Positions 11,130-22,622 of a stretch of 64,000 nucleotides of DNA are shown piece after piece; positions within the stretch are counted from its first letter, which is position 1; each line of letters starts with the position of its first letter. Both the position numbers and the translations under genes were made by a program. The stretch is taken from assembly GCA_016584305.1 (NCBI GenBank), contig JACEEZ010023409.1, positions 198,501-262,500 on the forward strand, in the 5' to 3' direction. The notes under the pieces are model-generated. The model was not told where the DNA came from. It saw nothing but the letters and a program-made list of their open reading frames with translations, and ran no database searches. Source of the DNA: Chionoecetes opilio. Lineage: Eukaryota; Arthropoda; Malacostraca; Decapoda; Majidae.

Positions 11130-11541
11130 ACACAAAAATGTACTTCGAAAAAAATGCACATCGAAAAAAATGCACTTAAAAAAAATACACTTGGAGAAAA
11201 ATGCACTTGGAAAAAATACACTTAGGGGAGGCGGTAGCTATTAGCGTCACCGGGTGGCGTTCTCGAAGACCCGAGTTCGATCCCGAGTGAGACCCATAAA
11301 TCCACTTAAAATATTTCTGCACCGTCGAGTGGCCTAAGAACACCCACATGCCCTGCCCATTAACTCTACCTTCGATTGCGAGTGCATCGGAAGTCACATG
11401 AACCTCTAATCACAGGCGTCACTATAAAAATCCTGCCTGCGCCACCACGGGCGAGGACCAACCATCACAACTCTCAAGTGAGCCTCCAGGGCCTACCATC
11501 TCACACATGGAGGTCACTGCCTACACGCGTTATAGGCCAAG

Positions 11542-11598
<57 letters not shown>

Positions 11599-11785
11599 GA
11601 AATAAATGCACTTGGAAAAAATGCACTTGGAAAAAAATGCACTTCGAAAAGAATACACTTCGAAAAAAATGCACTTAAAAAAAATTCACTTCGAAAAAAA
11701 TTCACTTCGAAAAAATGCACTTCGAAAAAAATGCACTTCCAAAAAGATGCACTTCGAAAAAGATGCACTTAGAAAAAATGCAATT
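11130..11785. repeat. Tandem AAAAATGCACTT-type array interrupted by a SINE
   Basis: Short A-rich units of 16-19 bases ending ATGCACTTCGAA or ATGCACTTGGAA occupy 11130-11225 and 11596-11785. The SINE lies exactly between them, so it inserted into the array. The stretch 10941-11130 left of the array and 11790-12090 right of it show no gene. Confidence 0.8.
11226..11595 (+). mobile_element. tRNA-derived SINE, family 1, with poly(A) tail
   Basis: Begins GGGAGGCGGTAGC, has a B-box-like GAGTTCGATCCCGAG at about 11270-11285, a body shared with four other places in the window (CTAAGAACACCCACATG, TCACAGGCGTCACTATA, TGGAGGTCACTGCCTA), and ends in a run of about 51 A (11545-11595). The head is tRNA-like and the A-tail indicates LINE-mediated insertion. 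Related copies: 20064-20290, 25978-26312 (reverse), 31437-31530 (reverse, partial) and 32590-32935. Confidence 0.85.
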
Positions 11786-12272
11786 CTGTTAACTCGCTCT
11801 TGTCCATCTGATATTCTCTTCTTCACCTCTCCAAAAGGTCTTTTGGTGTCTCCTCTGTCATGGAGAAGACACCAAACACCAATGAGGTCATGAAGACCTC
11901 ATCTCCTCTGTTCCCTCCACCTCTCTCATGTCCTGCTCATAAAAAGGATGCCATCAGCATACGCTAAGTAACATTTAACCAAATGTCTTGTTTTTACTAT
12001 AATTTTATGTTGGCCCCAGTCAGAGCTTATCTTATTTTTGTGAGAGAAAAAATAAATAAGATAAATAAAAAAAATGTATTTGAGATACGGGGCTATTCAT
12101 AAAACATTCAGGGCTATAGCCCCCAATGCCCAGGCCTAACTACGCCCCTGAGTACAATTAGTGTTTGTGGACCCTCGGACCCATGTATTGATGTTTGTAG
12201 TAGTAGTATATATTAGACAACAATGTGAGTGCAAACTACAATCGTGTTGTTGCTGTCGTTGGTCACTGGTAA

Positions 12273-12276
<4 letters not shown>

Positions 12277-12332
<56 letters not shown>
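12277..12332. repeat. (CA)n microsatellite
   Basis: A pure dinucleotide run of about 28 copies. Confidence 0.98.
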
Positions 12333-12334
<2 letters not shown>

Positions 12335-12752
12335 TAAGTCCACGAGTCTACGGAGTTAGTGTAATGCGGCAAGACATTACCGCAGAGTTTCTTCCAGTAA
12401 CCTAATACTCCTAAAAGTGTTTTTAGCCCAAAACTCCCCTTCAAAATTATTCAATCGACATGGGACCAAGCCGCTTACCATCTACGATTTATTTGCGATT
12501 TTTTGAGCCTACTCTCATCAAAATTGAATTTACAGTTTCGGCTACCCAAAACAGACAGACAGACACACGGCTACTCCTATAGTATACAAGTGCTTGTGGG
12601 CCCTTCGGACCCATGTATTGATGTTTGTAGTAGTAGTATTAGACAACAATGTGAGTGCAAACACCAATCGTGTTGTTGCTGTCGTTGGTCACTGGTCAAA
12701 GTGCCTCGGGGTAGCCACCTACCACCACCGTAGCCTGTCTCTACCCAGCCCC

Positions 12753-13006
12753 ACGCCTGCCTCACCCCAGCCCCACGCCTGTCTCACCCCAGCCCCACGC
12801 CTGCCTCACCCCAGCCCGACGCCTGCCTCACCCCAGCCCCACGCCTGCCTCACCCCAGCTCCACGCCTGCCTCAGACCAGCCCCACGCCTGCCTCACCCC
12901 AGCCCAACGCCTGCCTCACCCCAGCCCCACGCCTGCCTCACCCAAGCCCCACGCCTGCCTCACCCAAGCCCCACGCCTGCCTCATCCCAGCCCCATGCCT
13001 GTCCTG
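12753..13006 (+). repeat. 22-bp minisatellite, block 1
   Basis: About 11 copies of a 22-base unit CTCACCCCAGCCCCACGCCTGC with few substitutions. Because 22 is not a multiple of 3, it creates spurious proline-rich open frames. It runs into (CA)n at about 13010-13130. Confidence 0.95.
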
Positions 13007-13092
13007 CAAGCACACATACACACGCACACACACATACACGCACGCACGCACGCACACACACATGCACACACACACACACACATGCATGCATG

Positions 13093-13127
<35 letters not shown>

Positions 13128-13130
13128 ACG

Positions 13131-13400
<270 letters not shown>

Positions 13401-13852
13401 CACACACGCACACAAACGTTAAGTCCATGAGGCTACTGCGTTTGTGGAATGCGGCAAGACGTTACCGCAGAGTAATCTAATAGAGTAATTCATGTAATCT
13501 TATTAACCCTAAAAATGTTTTTAGCCCAAAACCCCCTTTCAAAATTATTCAATCGACATGGGACTAAGCCGCTTACCACCTACGATTTATTTGCGATTTT
13601 TTTTTTTACCGTACTCTCATCAAAATTGAATTTACAGTTTCGGCTACCCAAAACAGACAGACACACAGACAGACAGACAGACACACGGCTACTCCTATAG
13701 TATATAGTATTATAAGACAAGTGCTTGTGGGCCCTTCGGACCCATGTATTGATGTCTGTAGTAGAAACATATATAAGACAACAATGGGAGTGCAAACTCC
13801 AATTGTGTTGTTGCTGTCGTTGGTTACTGCTCAAAGTACCTCTGGGTAAACC

Positions 13853-14027
13853 TGCCTCACCCCAGCCCCACACCTGTCTCACCCCAGCCCCACGCCTGTC
13901 TCACCCCAGCCCCACGCCTGTCTCATCCCAGCCCCACACCTGTCTTACCCCAGCCCCACGCCTGTCTCACCCCAGCCCCACGCCTGCCTCACCCCAGCCC
14001 CACGCCTGCCTCACCCCAGCCAAGGCC
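13853..14027 (+). repeat. 22-bp minisatellite, block 2
   Basis: About eight copies of the same unit as block 1, with more TGTCTCA variants. It is not followed by (CA)n here, apparently because the foldback element at 14122 interrupts the unit. Confidence 0.95.
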
Positions 14028-14121
14028 GTCTCAATCTATAAAGGCCTGCGCCTGAGATTGATGACGTCACGGACGGCGTCTGTACGAGGCCACCGAGATG
14101 ACAAGTTTACCTACCTAATTA

Positions 14122-15016
14122 TATGTTTATCAGTATAAAAGATATATTGTTATCTTCGGAAATGTTTGTTCTATAATATTATCAAATAAAAACCCGTAAA
14201 ACACATTAAAGAAATGCCATTATGAGACTCTCAAGAAATATGCATGAACTTAAACTCTTCGCCATTTAATATTTTTCTCGAAAACATTTTACATGGAGAA
14301 TATCAATAGAAGCGGAATTTAATTCGCTTTCCATTGCTATATTTTGTTTTCTGATAAATGAATTAGCAGCATGCATAAATTAGCGTTAACTAAATACATA
14401 ACATCATGAAATCGGGTAATTTCGTACCTAATATATGTTTATCAGTATAAAAGATATATTGTTATCTTCGGAAATGTTTGTTCTATAATATTATCAAATA
14501 AAAAACCGTAAAACAGACTAAAGAAAGGCCATTATGAGACTCACAAGAAATATGTATGAACTTTAACTCTTCGCCATTTAATATTTTGCTCAAAAACATT
14601 TTACATGGAGAATATCAATAGAAGCGGAATTTAATTAGCTTTCCATTGCTATATTTCGTTTTTTGATAAATGAATTAGAACCATACATAAATTAGCGTTA
14701 ACTAACAAAAAAAGTCATGAAATCGGGTAATTTTTCCCGTTTTATGATGTTATTTATTTAGTTAACGCTAATGTATGTATGGTTCTAATTCATTTATCAG
14801 AAAACAAAATATAACAATGGAAAGCTAATTAAATTCCGCTTCTATTGGTATTCACCATGTAAAATGTTTGCGAGTAAAATATTAAATGGCGAAGAGTTTA
14901 AGTTCATGCATATTTCTTGAGAGTCTCATAATGGCATTTCTTTAGTGTGTTTTACGGTTTTTTATTTGATAATATTATAGAACAAACATTTCCAAAGATA
15001 ACAGTATATCTTATAC
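14122..15016. mobile_element. Foldback (long inverted repeat) element
   Basis: A block of about 304 bases beginning TTATCAGTATAAAAGATATA occurs twice in direct orientation (14127 and 14431) and once inverted (about 14740-15016). The second and third copies form a near-perfect hairpin with almost no loop near 14738. The same terminal block forms the ends of the elements at 20408-25700. No coding capacity. Confidence 0.8.
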
Positions 15017-15134
15017 CGCCCGTACATCCTCACATGCTGAAAGCTCGGCTCCTACTGACTCGCGGAGCAGACTCAGCTCTTGATCCTCGTCCATCCCGCG
15101 CTCCCAGACTCAGGCTTTTACATAGAGAAGGCTT

Positions 15135-15303
15135 TGCCCCAGCCCCACGCCTGCCTCACCCTAGCCCCACGCCTGCCTCACCCCAGCACCACGCCTGCCT
15201 CACCCCAGCCCCACACCTGCCTCACTCCAGCTCCACGCCTGTCCTGCAAGCACACACACACACACACACATACACACACACACACACACACATACATGCA
15301 ATG

Positions 15304-15330
<27 letters not shown>
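15135..15330 (+). repeat. 22-bp minisatellite, block 3, and adjoining (CA)n
   Basis: About five copies of the minisatellite unit (15135-15247), followed by a (CA)n run to about 15330 and then the GCGGCAAAACGTTATCGCAGAG block. Confidence 0.95.
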
Positions 15331-15334
<4 letters not shown>

Positions 15335-15436
15335 TGTCTACGGAGTTAGTGAAATGCGGCAAAACGTTATCGCAGAGTTTCTTCCTGTAATCTAATCTCT
15401 GAAAAGTGTTTTTAGCCCAAAACCCCCCTTCAAAAT

Positions 15437-15854
15437 TGTAATAGGCAACTATTTATATTTTAAGTTTGCCGCCTCTATGCATGTAGCATAAGTAATGACC
15501 TCTACCGGCGCCCACTTCCGGACAAGGTGAGCGTGGGTCAACCGCCAGGTCAAGCAGTTTCCTCAGTGTTGCCGCCGGGATCAGACGTGGTCTCAGTATT
15601 TAACGTCTTGACCGCAGCTGATATTGTACCAATAACTCATCAGTAAATACACATAAAGATACAACACAAGTGTATTCATCCTCCCGAACACACACACGCA
15701 ACGCTACACGACCGTTCACGTCCTTGTGAAGAGGACGTGATTGACCAATTAACACCACGTGCCGTTCTCCACCGCTCAGGCCTATACCGCCCCGCTACCT
15801 TTAACAAATCCTACCACGGTGACTACAAGTACAATAAGCTGTAAGCCACCATAA
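15437..15854 (+). repeat. 5' LTR of the second LTR element
   Basis: About 418 bases. The last 265 bases are repeated at 17028-17304 with few differences. The element interior after it (15860-16670) has short open frames but nothing I recognise. Confidence 0.8.
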
Positions 15855-16676
15855 GGTTGGTGGCAGTCAACGGTGGTCTTGGTTCGTGTTTTGCTTTTTC
15901 ATCTGTGTGTGTTGCTGGTCGAGCCACGAGAGAGCACATGGCCGCTTGCTGTCTCTCCTGTGCCGCTTAATATTGGCTGCAACTGGCTGTCGTCGTCTCC
16001 CACGATTGACCTCCCGCAAACGACGCCTGCTGCTGTACTCTGCTGTCCAGCCACGCCGCCCTCCGTCGGCTAGCTTCTGTCTGCTGTTTGGGCTTCCTTC
16101 CACGCCCGTGCTTTGTCTCCTGCAGCGCCTTCTTCAGACGTTTTCAGTGTGCCGTTCCTTGCGGTTCCATTCCTGCCCACGACCTCGTCATCGTCATTGC
16201 GCCCCAAGCCCTACAGTACTTCGTTACGCGTGATTTGCGAGTGTTCCGTTAGTAAGGTTATTTTGTGATTTTTCTTTTATCATTTTCATTACAAATTAAA
16301 ACACGCGGACATTTTTGTGGTATTTTTCTATAGCCAGTGCGTTATTTTTCTCGGCCTCTTAACTTTCGTGAGTGCTGTTTTGTGTGATTTTTTTTAGTGT
16401 AGATTTCAGTGCTTTGTGTTAGAGAAAATACTTTGTCACGCCATTTGTTTTTTTCATGGCGTAGTTGAGCACGGCTGTCGTCAAGCTCCCTTCCCTGTGC
16501 TCGCCTGTGATTGGCCCAGACATCACCCGATTCAATAACACGTGTTCAGCCCCCCACCCCCTCTGGCTGCGAGACAAGGGCTGACCGGCTTATCTCTTTC
16601 GCCGCACCCAAAGTGACCTTTTACAAAGCATTGGACGTAATAATACTATTTTCTCTAGCAGAAACTAGCTAGATCT

Positions 16677-17027
16677 AGTTTCAGGCTATTGGCAAGTGCC
16701 TCTTGACGAGCGCTCTCGTGAGGTCACTGCATTCTCTACCCCGTCCGGGCATTACGAATGGTTATGTATGCCCTTTGGCTTGAAAAATGCACCTCTTACC
16801 TTTCAAAGATGATCAATTCCTTGTTTTTAGGCATGCTAGGTAAAAGTGTTTTCGCTTATTTGGACGATATAATTATCGTTAGCAAAGATATGGCGACTCA
16901 TTTCTCTCAACTCAAAGCAGTGTTCGGAAAACTGCAAGAGGTAAGTCTCAAAGTAGCCTAATACTTGCAAACTGTGAATTTCTGAAATCTCGAATCCAGT
17001 TCCTGGGTCATGTCTTGGATCGGGATG
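16677..17027 (+). pseudogene. Reverse transcriptase fragment of the second LTR element
   Basis: One frame reads [10 protein letters not shown] and [15 protein letters not shown], then a stop; a one-base shift near 16808 leads into the frame 16758-16961 with YLDDIIIVSKD, the YxDD-type catalytic box, and then a further shift to CEFLKSRIQFLGHVLDRDG. These are consecutive palm motifs of a Ty3/gypsy reverse transcriptase. The sequence then changes abruptly to LTR at 17028, so thumb, RNase H and integrase are gone. The upstream fingers region is also missing. Confidence 0.85.
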
Positions 17028-17304
17028 GTCAGACGTGGTCTCAGTACTTAACGTCTTGGCGGCAGCTGATATTGTACCAATAACTCATCAGTAAATACAC
17101 ATAAAGATACAACACAAGTGTATTCATCCTCCCGAACACACACACGCAACGCTACACGACCGTTCACGACCTTGTGAAGAGGACGTGATTGACCAATTAA
17201 CACCACGTGCCGTTCTCCACCGCTCAGGCCTATACCGCCCCGCTACCTTCAACAAATCCTACCACGGTGACTACAAGTACAATAAGCTGTAAGCCACCAT
17301 AACA
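17028..17304 (+). repeat. 3' LTR of the second LTR element, 5'-truncated
   Basis: Begins at CAGACGTGGTCTCAGTACTT, which corresponds to about 15592 in the 5' LTR, so the first roughly 155 bases are lost in the same deletion that removed the end of pol. Confidence 0.85.
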
Positions 17305-17559
17305 AAATGATTCAATCGACATGGGACCAAGCCGCTTACCACCTACGATTTATTTGCGATTTTTTTTAGCCTACTCATCAAAATTGAATTTACAGTTTCG
17401 GCTACCAAAAACAGACGGACAGACAGACAGACACACGACTACTCCTATAGTATATTAGATATTAGACAACAATGTAAGTGCAAACTCCAATCGTGTTGTT
17501 GCTGTCGTTGGTCACTGGTCAAAGTGCCTCGGTGTAGACCACCTACCACCACTGTAGCC

Positions 17560-17848
17560 TGTCTCACACCAGCCCCACGCCTGCCACACCCCAGCACCAC
17601 GCCTGTCTCACCCCAGCCCCACGCCTGCCACACCCCAGCACCACGCCTGTCTCACCCTAGCCCCACGCCTGCCACACCCGAGCACCACGCCTGTCTCACC
17701 CCAGCCCCACGCCTGCCTCACCCCAGCCCCACGCCTGCCTCACCCCAGCCCCACGCCTGCCTCACCCCAGCACCACGCCTGTCTCACCCCATCCCAAACC
17801 TGCCTTACTCCAGGCCCACGCCTGTCTCACCCCAGCCCCACGCCTGTC

Positions 17849-17882
<34 letters not shown>
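17560..17882 (+). repeat. 22-bp minisatellite, block 4, and adjoining (CA)n
   Basis: About 13 copies of the 22-base unit to 17852, with a CACCACGCCTGTCTCACC variant alternating in the first half, then a short (CA)n. Confidence 0.95.
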
Positions 17883-17885
<3 letters not shown>

Positions 17886-18885
17886 AGCAATGTTAACCAT
17901 ATATTATACACTTTGTTATTCAAAAATGATGTATTGCATATCAATATGGGGTTGCACTTGGCCATCATTCTTAGACAGCGTGTTCAAGGCTCAGAAGGCA
18001 ATTCTACGCGTTCTAACCTTCAAAAAAAAAATTGATGCAACTGAGGAGATATATTCATCTTTAAATTTATTAAAAGTCCCTTTTATCCATAAATACTTCA
18101 TGTTGATAACTATATTTAATTCTATAAAAAAGAATGATAACATTTTCCAGCTACAAGATCATGCTCATAATACCAGAAGAAATCAAATTCATTTAGAACA
18201 ACACTATACAGTAATTATATCCTGTGTCTCGGTCCTAAGGTGTGGAATTCCTTACCTAGTCTAGTAAGAAACATATTTATGTTTGTACCGTTAACAGCTT
18301 CAAGTATAGAATAAAAAAGTATCTTTTGCATTCACAAGCACAATGAAAGAATACATATAATATCTGAGCTCTTTTTTGCTGCACATATGATATCATATTG
18401 TAAGGGTCAACTTGTATACTTTGTTAATATTTAGATAATTCAAGTAAATTTCAATGATTATGTTGTGTATGTGTACATTGTGTGGATGAGTGTGTGGTGT
18501 GTGTGTGTGTGTGTGTGTGTGTGTGGTTTCATCTATTTTATGTGTATGAATATATTTACTGTATGCTCTTATATGTGTTTGCATATGTATGGTATGTATA
18601 TATGTTACATAATAATATGTTTGTATGAGTACGTGTGTGTGTTTATATAGATAGTATACGTTAGTATGAGTAAGGATATTTACAGATGTTTTGTATGAAT
18701 ACTACATAGAGATGATATAATAGTCTTCGCTCTGGAATGTGCACATATTACCTTGCTTAATAACTGGGTCTGCTAACGAGAGTTTTCTCAGCAGACTTTT
18801 CCACGAAAGGTTAATGATGGATTTAATATTTGTGTGTATTCTTATGGCAATAAAATATTTGAACTTGAACTTGAACTTGAACACA
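17883..18885 (+). mobile_element. LINE 3' end (reverse transcriptase C-terminus and 3' UTR)
   Basis: A frame from 17883 to about 18215 reads LCYSKMMYCISIWG, FKAQKAILRVLTF and LLKVPFIHKYFM, the conserved tail of non-LTR reverse transcriptases of the Jockey/CR1 kind; a shift near 18220 follows. About 550 bases of AT-rich DNA with a (TG)n run (18497-18525) lead to a short GAACTT repeat at 18863-18883, a typical LINE 3' end. The 5' part is absent. Confidence 0.75.
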
Positions 18886-19515
18886 CACGCACGCACACAC
18901 ACATGCATGCATGCAGACATACACACACACACACGGGTATAGCCCAGGAGCATTAGTGTTTAACCGGAAAATAAAAGGTAGAAAGCTGATTTTTTCAGGA
19001 AAGATGCCTTGAGGTCTATCTAGTAACATGGTACAAAGTCCCCTAAAATTTAGGCTGTGGAAAATGTACAATCCAAGATGGCCGCCGATGAGTCGGCCGG
19101 ACACCAGAAAAACATTAAATATGCAATAACTTTGTTACTATTTATCATAGAGAGATGATTTTGGTCTCTAACCCTTTTTCTTTGTGGGTAAGATGTGTAA
19201 GTATACCGTTAAAAACTCAATCCAAGCTTTACTTTCAAAATAACCATGTGCTGTTTCAAGAAATGTCTATTCTACCGAATTGCAGAACCACCATTAGTAA
19301 TCTGGTTTACATAGATTGCACAAAATTAAATTAACCAAATCATATTATAATAGGATGCTAACCTCTAGAAACTGTGAAACATACAATACATGGAGAAACA
19401 TATCCATACAGGATATATATCAATATCGAGAAGCAAATATTACAACAAAGAAACCATTGGTCAAGTCTGCCAGGTACCAGATGTGAGTATATTCACGTCA
19501 TAAAGTTTACAACGC
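18886..19515. other. (CA)n and gene-free DNA
   Basis: (CA)n with ATGC steps at 18880-18933, then about 600 bases of AT-rich sequence with no coding potential or repeat partner that I can see. Confidence 0.6.
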
Positions 19516-19519
19516 AATT

Positions 19520-20053
19520 CTAGTTTGTACCCTCATCTAAATCTATGGTTTGGCTGTTTTTACATGTCCTCCCAATACACGAGGAACACATTTCAGTGCT
19601 AGATAGCCCAGCTCAGTAACAACTGCATCTTTTTCCACATCCCACTTTGCAGCCGCAAGAGATCATTTGCAAAACCCGATCAGGTGCCACAGGTCTGTCT
19701 GTTTCAACTGGAAGTAACTTGTCATCTTTTACTTTCCATCCCCATTCAGTAGGTGCCAGCTCATTTCCAGACCAGTGCTGCACTGCTAAGTAGGCCCGAT
19801 ATGAATGATAGTTGGCGGCAGCTTATGTTGGTGGCAGGCTCTCTAACTTGACTCCACTTGAGTACACAAATTTTCTACCAACCTGCCTCATGTACAATAC
19901 ATACCGAAGCATATCCAGAGAGGTGGACTGAACTGCCCCATTCAGTTTTAGTAAAAACTGCTCTCCAACTCTTGCCACCTCTTCATGACCTAAAGAAGGC
20001 TGATAAAACACATCCAGCATTCCCCATTCGTGCCTGCCTTCAATAATGGACAC
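19520..20053 (-). pseudogene. C-terminal fragment of a CXC-family element protein
   Basis: Read on the minus strand from 20053, one frame runs through ESLPPT, a stop, then AANYHSYRAYLAVQHW, WGWKVKDDKLLP, ISCGCKVGC and CSC, a second stop, and ends at 19520 after LDEGTN. The order of motifs is that of the C-terminus of the protein at 5388-5836 (LPPTRAALLPHIM, then CGCKVGC, then CSC). The two stops lie in one otherwise open frame, so the fragment was intact recently. It is on the same strand as, and downstream of, the N-terminal fragment at 20544-21815; the central half of the protein is missing between them. Confidence 0.75.
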
Positions 20054-20063
20054 TGCCTTCCTC

Positions 20064-20290
20064 TAAAAACACCCATATGCTGCCCATTAACTCTACCTTT
20101 GACGGCGAGTCCATCGGAGGACACAGGGGGGCGGCATGAGCCTCTAATCACAGGCGTCACTATATATAACAATCCTGCCTACGCCTCCACGGGTGAGGGC
20201 CAATCATCACAGCCCTTAAGTAAACCTCCAGAGCCTACCATCCCACCCCTGGAGGTCACTGCCTACAGGCGCTATATAGGCACACAAATA
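20064..20290 (+). mobile_element. SINE family 1, 5'-truncated
   Basis: Matches the 3' two thirds of the SINE at 11226-11595 from AACACCCATATGCTG to TGGAGGTCACTGCCTA. The tRNA-like head is missing. Confidence 0.8.
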
Positions 20291-20334
20291 ATAAAAAATA
20301 TATACACCCAACCAAAGACTACTGCTACTCAGTT

Positions 20335-22622
20335 TGGGCTATTTCCAGTGGAGGCCAGTTTTGCGATTCCTGACATTTTCGAGCATCACTCCCATTTCCC
20401 TTCCTATGGTTTATCAGTATAAATGATATACCGTTATGTTCGTAAATGTTTGTTCTATAATATTATCAAATAAAAAACAGTAAAATACACTAAAGAATGC
20501 CATTATGAGAGAGTGAAGAAATATGCATGAACTTAATATTAACTTATAAGTTGTGGTGCTTGCCACTGCCACTTGCCAACTGAGCAGCAGTTGTGGTGCT
20601 TGTGTTGGCCAACTTAGTCTGGTGCTTGATGTTCGCCCCATCGAGGATCATGTTCACCAGAGCAAGGAGGGATGGTGTCACAGAATCTTTCTGGCAGTCA
20701 GCGTGGAACGCACCGTCAAAGGTGAACCTGGTCTGAAACATTTCTCTACGTACTACCTGTGCTGCTCTTACTAGGTGCATGGCATCACTGTCATGATCAC
20801 AGGCCTTCTTCAGGGCGGGACCTATATCTTTCTCAAACAAGAGAAGTGTGTCTCGGCCCTGAGAATGGGCTCTCAGATCAGGAAGCACAGAAAGAAGTCT
20901 GTCCTTCAGTCTGGTTGTGTGTATTCTGTTGGTTACCGTGGCACCCAGCTGCTCCAGTCTCGTCTTGTAGAGGTTAGCCACGTCTGAGAGTTTAAATACA
21001 GGGGCATTGTCCTCATCTGCATGCATGTCCTCCATGAATACCACCAGCTCAGCAAAGGCTATGACATGCAGACGATCCGCATCCTCGTCCTTGAGTGCGG
21101 CTGGTCTTATTTTGTTGTATAATGCACGGAGACAGTTGCGATGGTATTTTGCCTCGATGGCAATCATGTCTCCTGCAGACAGCTTGGCCAGCAGTTCAGT
21201 GTCCCCCAATTCAGTGGCACATCTCCGAAAGTTCTTGTCAATTTCCTTTGTAGCTGCTTCGTGCAAGTCTGCAGTGCCAGCTGGCTTATTGCAGAAGAAA
21301 CAGATAGGCTCGGTTGACTGTGGAAGCCTGTGGGCAGCTGCTGATCGTGTGTGCACGGTTGGAGTACCGGTACGTACTAGATTGCTGTCCTGAAGCTGAT
21401 TCTGCTCTGCTCTGCTGGTCAAACATTTTTTTTTTAAACTTTAAACAACATTTCTTGTGCCACTGAGCACTGTGTGTCCTCAAGGTAGCTTCTACGCCAT
21501 CGCCATCATCCAGTCTGTTCACGTTGAGTTCCATTGGCATGTGCCGAAGTCCCTTGAACTGGAGGTCTTCTGTCAATGATGCATAGCCACTACCACTCGG
21601 TTTCATAGTTGATCTTAGTGGGCACTGCAAAGGTTCAAAGGTTCTGCTTGGCAAAGAATACAAAGCTCCCAGTTAGTTCTTGGGGGTGGTCTTGATTGCT
21701 TGGACGTAGAGGGCTGGGCTGGGTCTATGAGGATATGACGCTTTGCCATAGTGACGATCAGGTCTGGGATGCTTGTATCTTGGCTTCGACCATCAGGCAG
21801 GGAATCCTGCAACACACAAGTACAACAATTGTGTTAGTACCAGCCACCACAGTTTACATTCATTGGCATCAATATTTGATATGTTGAGGTAATTGACCTC
21901 TCACTGTCCTCAGAGGTCAAAGCTAGACACCTGTAAATAATTACCAACGCTGTGTGGAATATGTAGACACTTTTATTGGAACACAAATGCATGGTTTGTA
22001 CATCATAAACATGTTTACCATTAACCAATGACGCCAAACAACAATATTTTGATACTTTGAGGTCATTGACCTCTCACGGTCCTCAGAGGTCAAATCTGCC
22101 TTACCTCCCGATCTGAAAATGAAGCTTATGGCATGTACTAACACTGGTAGAAATTTCATGCTTAAGTCATAATTTGCACAATTCTTATGATATAAGAGAT
22201 TATCAGCTATACGTACTATTAAACTCTTCGCCATTTAATACTTTGCGAGAAAACATTTTACATGAAACATATCAATAGAAGCGGAATTCTATTAGCTTTC
22301 CATTGATATATTTTGTTTTCTGATAAATGAATTAATACTATGCATAAATAGCATTAACTAAATAAATAGCCTGATCAATCGGGAAACTTCCGCAAAATAT
22401 TAAATGGCGAAGAGTTTAAGTGAATATTGAGTTCATGCACATTTCTTCAATCTCATAATGACATTTCTTTAAGTGTATTTTACTGTTTTTTATTTGATAA
22501 TATTAAAGAACAAACATTTACGAAGATAACGGTATATCATTTATACTGATAAACTATAGGAAGGGAGATGGGAATGATGTTCGAAAATGTCAGGAATCGC
22601 AAAACTGGCCTCCACTGGTCAT
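20335..22622 (-). mobile_element. Inverted-repeat element with N-terminal CXC-family fragment, copy A
   Basis: Left arm 20335-20535 and right arm about 22415-22622 are inverse copies, meeting the outside through GGCCAGTTTTGCGATTCCTG and containing the TTATCAGTATAAATGATATA block. The right arm is longer and includes CTTCGCCATTTAAT and AATCGGG motifs also seen in the foldback at 14122-15016. Between the arms lies a minus-strand CXC-family N-terminal region only. It resembles an internally deleted copy of an element like 565-6412. Confidence 0.7.
20544..21815 (-). pseudogene. N-terminal half of a CXC-family element protein, copy A
   Basis: Three frames in series on the minus strand: 21815-21615 (ELCILCQAE knuckle), 21663-21286 (LQCPLRS, GYASL, then HSAQWHKKC, the paired His/Cys), and 21422-20544 (CFFCNKPAG, KYHRNCL, VRREMFQTRFTFDGAF and DGANIKHQ). 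The junction between the second and third frame is a run of ten A (T at 21426-21435 on the plus strand), so a one-base slippage there could restore the frame. The protein breaks off at 20544, where the inverted repeat begins; no PIN-like or CXC part follows. The equivalents in the protein at 1009-2338 are in the same order. Confidence 0.75.

Larger units (their letters stand above)
6789..12150. mobile_element. hAT-type element with nested LTR retrotransposon and SINE
   Basis: The left end reads CAGGGGCGTATTTAGG and the right end is its inverse (CCTAACTACGCCCCTG); subterminal ATTGGGGGCT is also mirrored. The 8 bases outside are AGTACAAG (6781-6788) and AGTACAAT (12151-12158), a 7-of-8 target duplication typical of hAT insertions. 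Removing the nested LTR element (6997-10935) and the SINE leaves about 1 kb without a transposase, so it is non-autonomous. The 9-bp or longer end match plus the duplication at 5.4 kb spacing makes chance unlikely. Confidence 0.75.
15437..17304 (+). mobile_element. Second Ty3/gypsy LTR element, heavily deleted
   Basis: A 5' LTR (15437 to about 15854) begins TGTAATAGGC. About 277 bases of the same LTR recur at 17028-17304. The element is flanked by AAAT (15433-15436 and 17305-17308, or AAAAT if the end is one base earlier). The uninterrupted target CTTCAAAATTATTCAATCG is present in sister repeats at about 12440 and 13540, which confirms the insertion site. Most of gag and pol is missing; a reverse transcriptase scrap joins directly to the middle of the 3' LTR. 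Confidence 0.8.

Noticed and set aside
15873..16233. Serine- and proline-rich open frames after the 5' LTR of the second LTR element
   Set aside because: No zinc knuckle, capsid or signal feature could be identified, and two frames overlap on the same strand; treated as element interior.
20553..21393. Plus-strand open frames opposite the CXC-family N-terminal region
   Set aside because: They are shadows of the minus-strand coding region and recur identically in copy B; no domain is recognisable.
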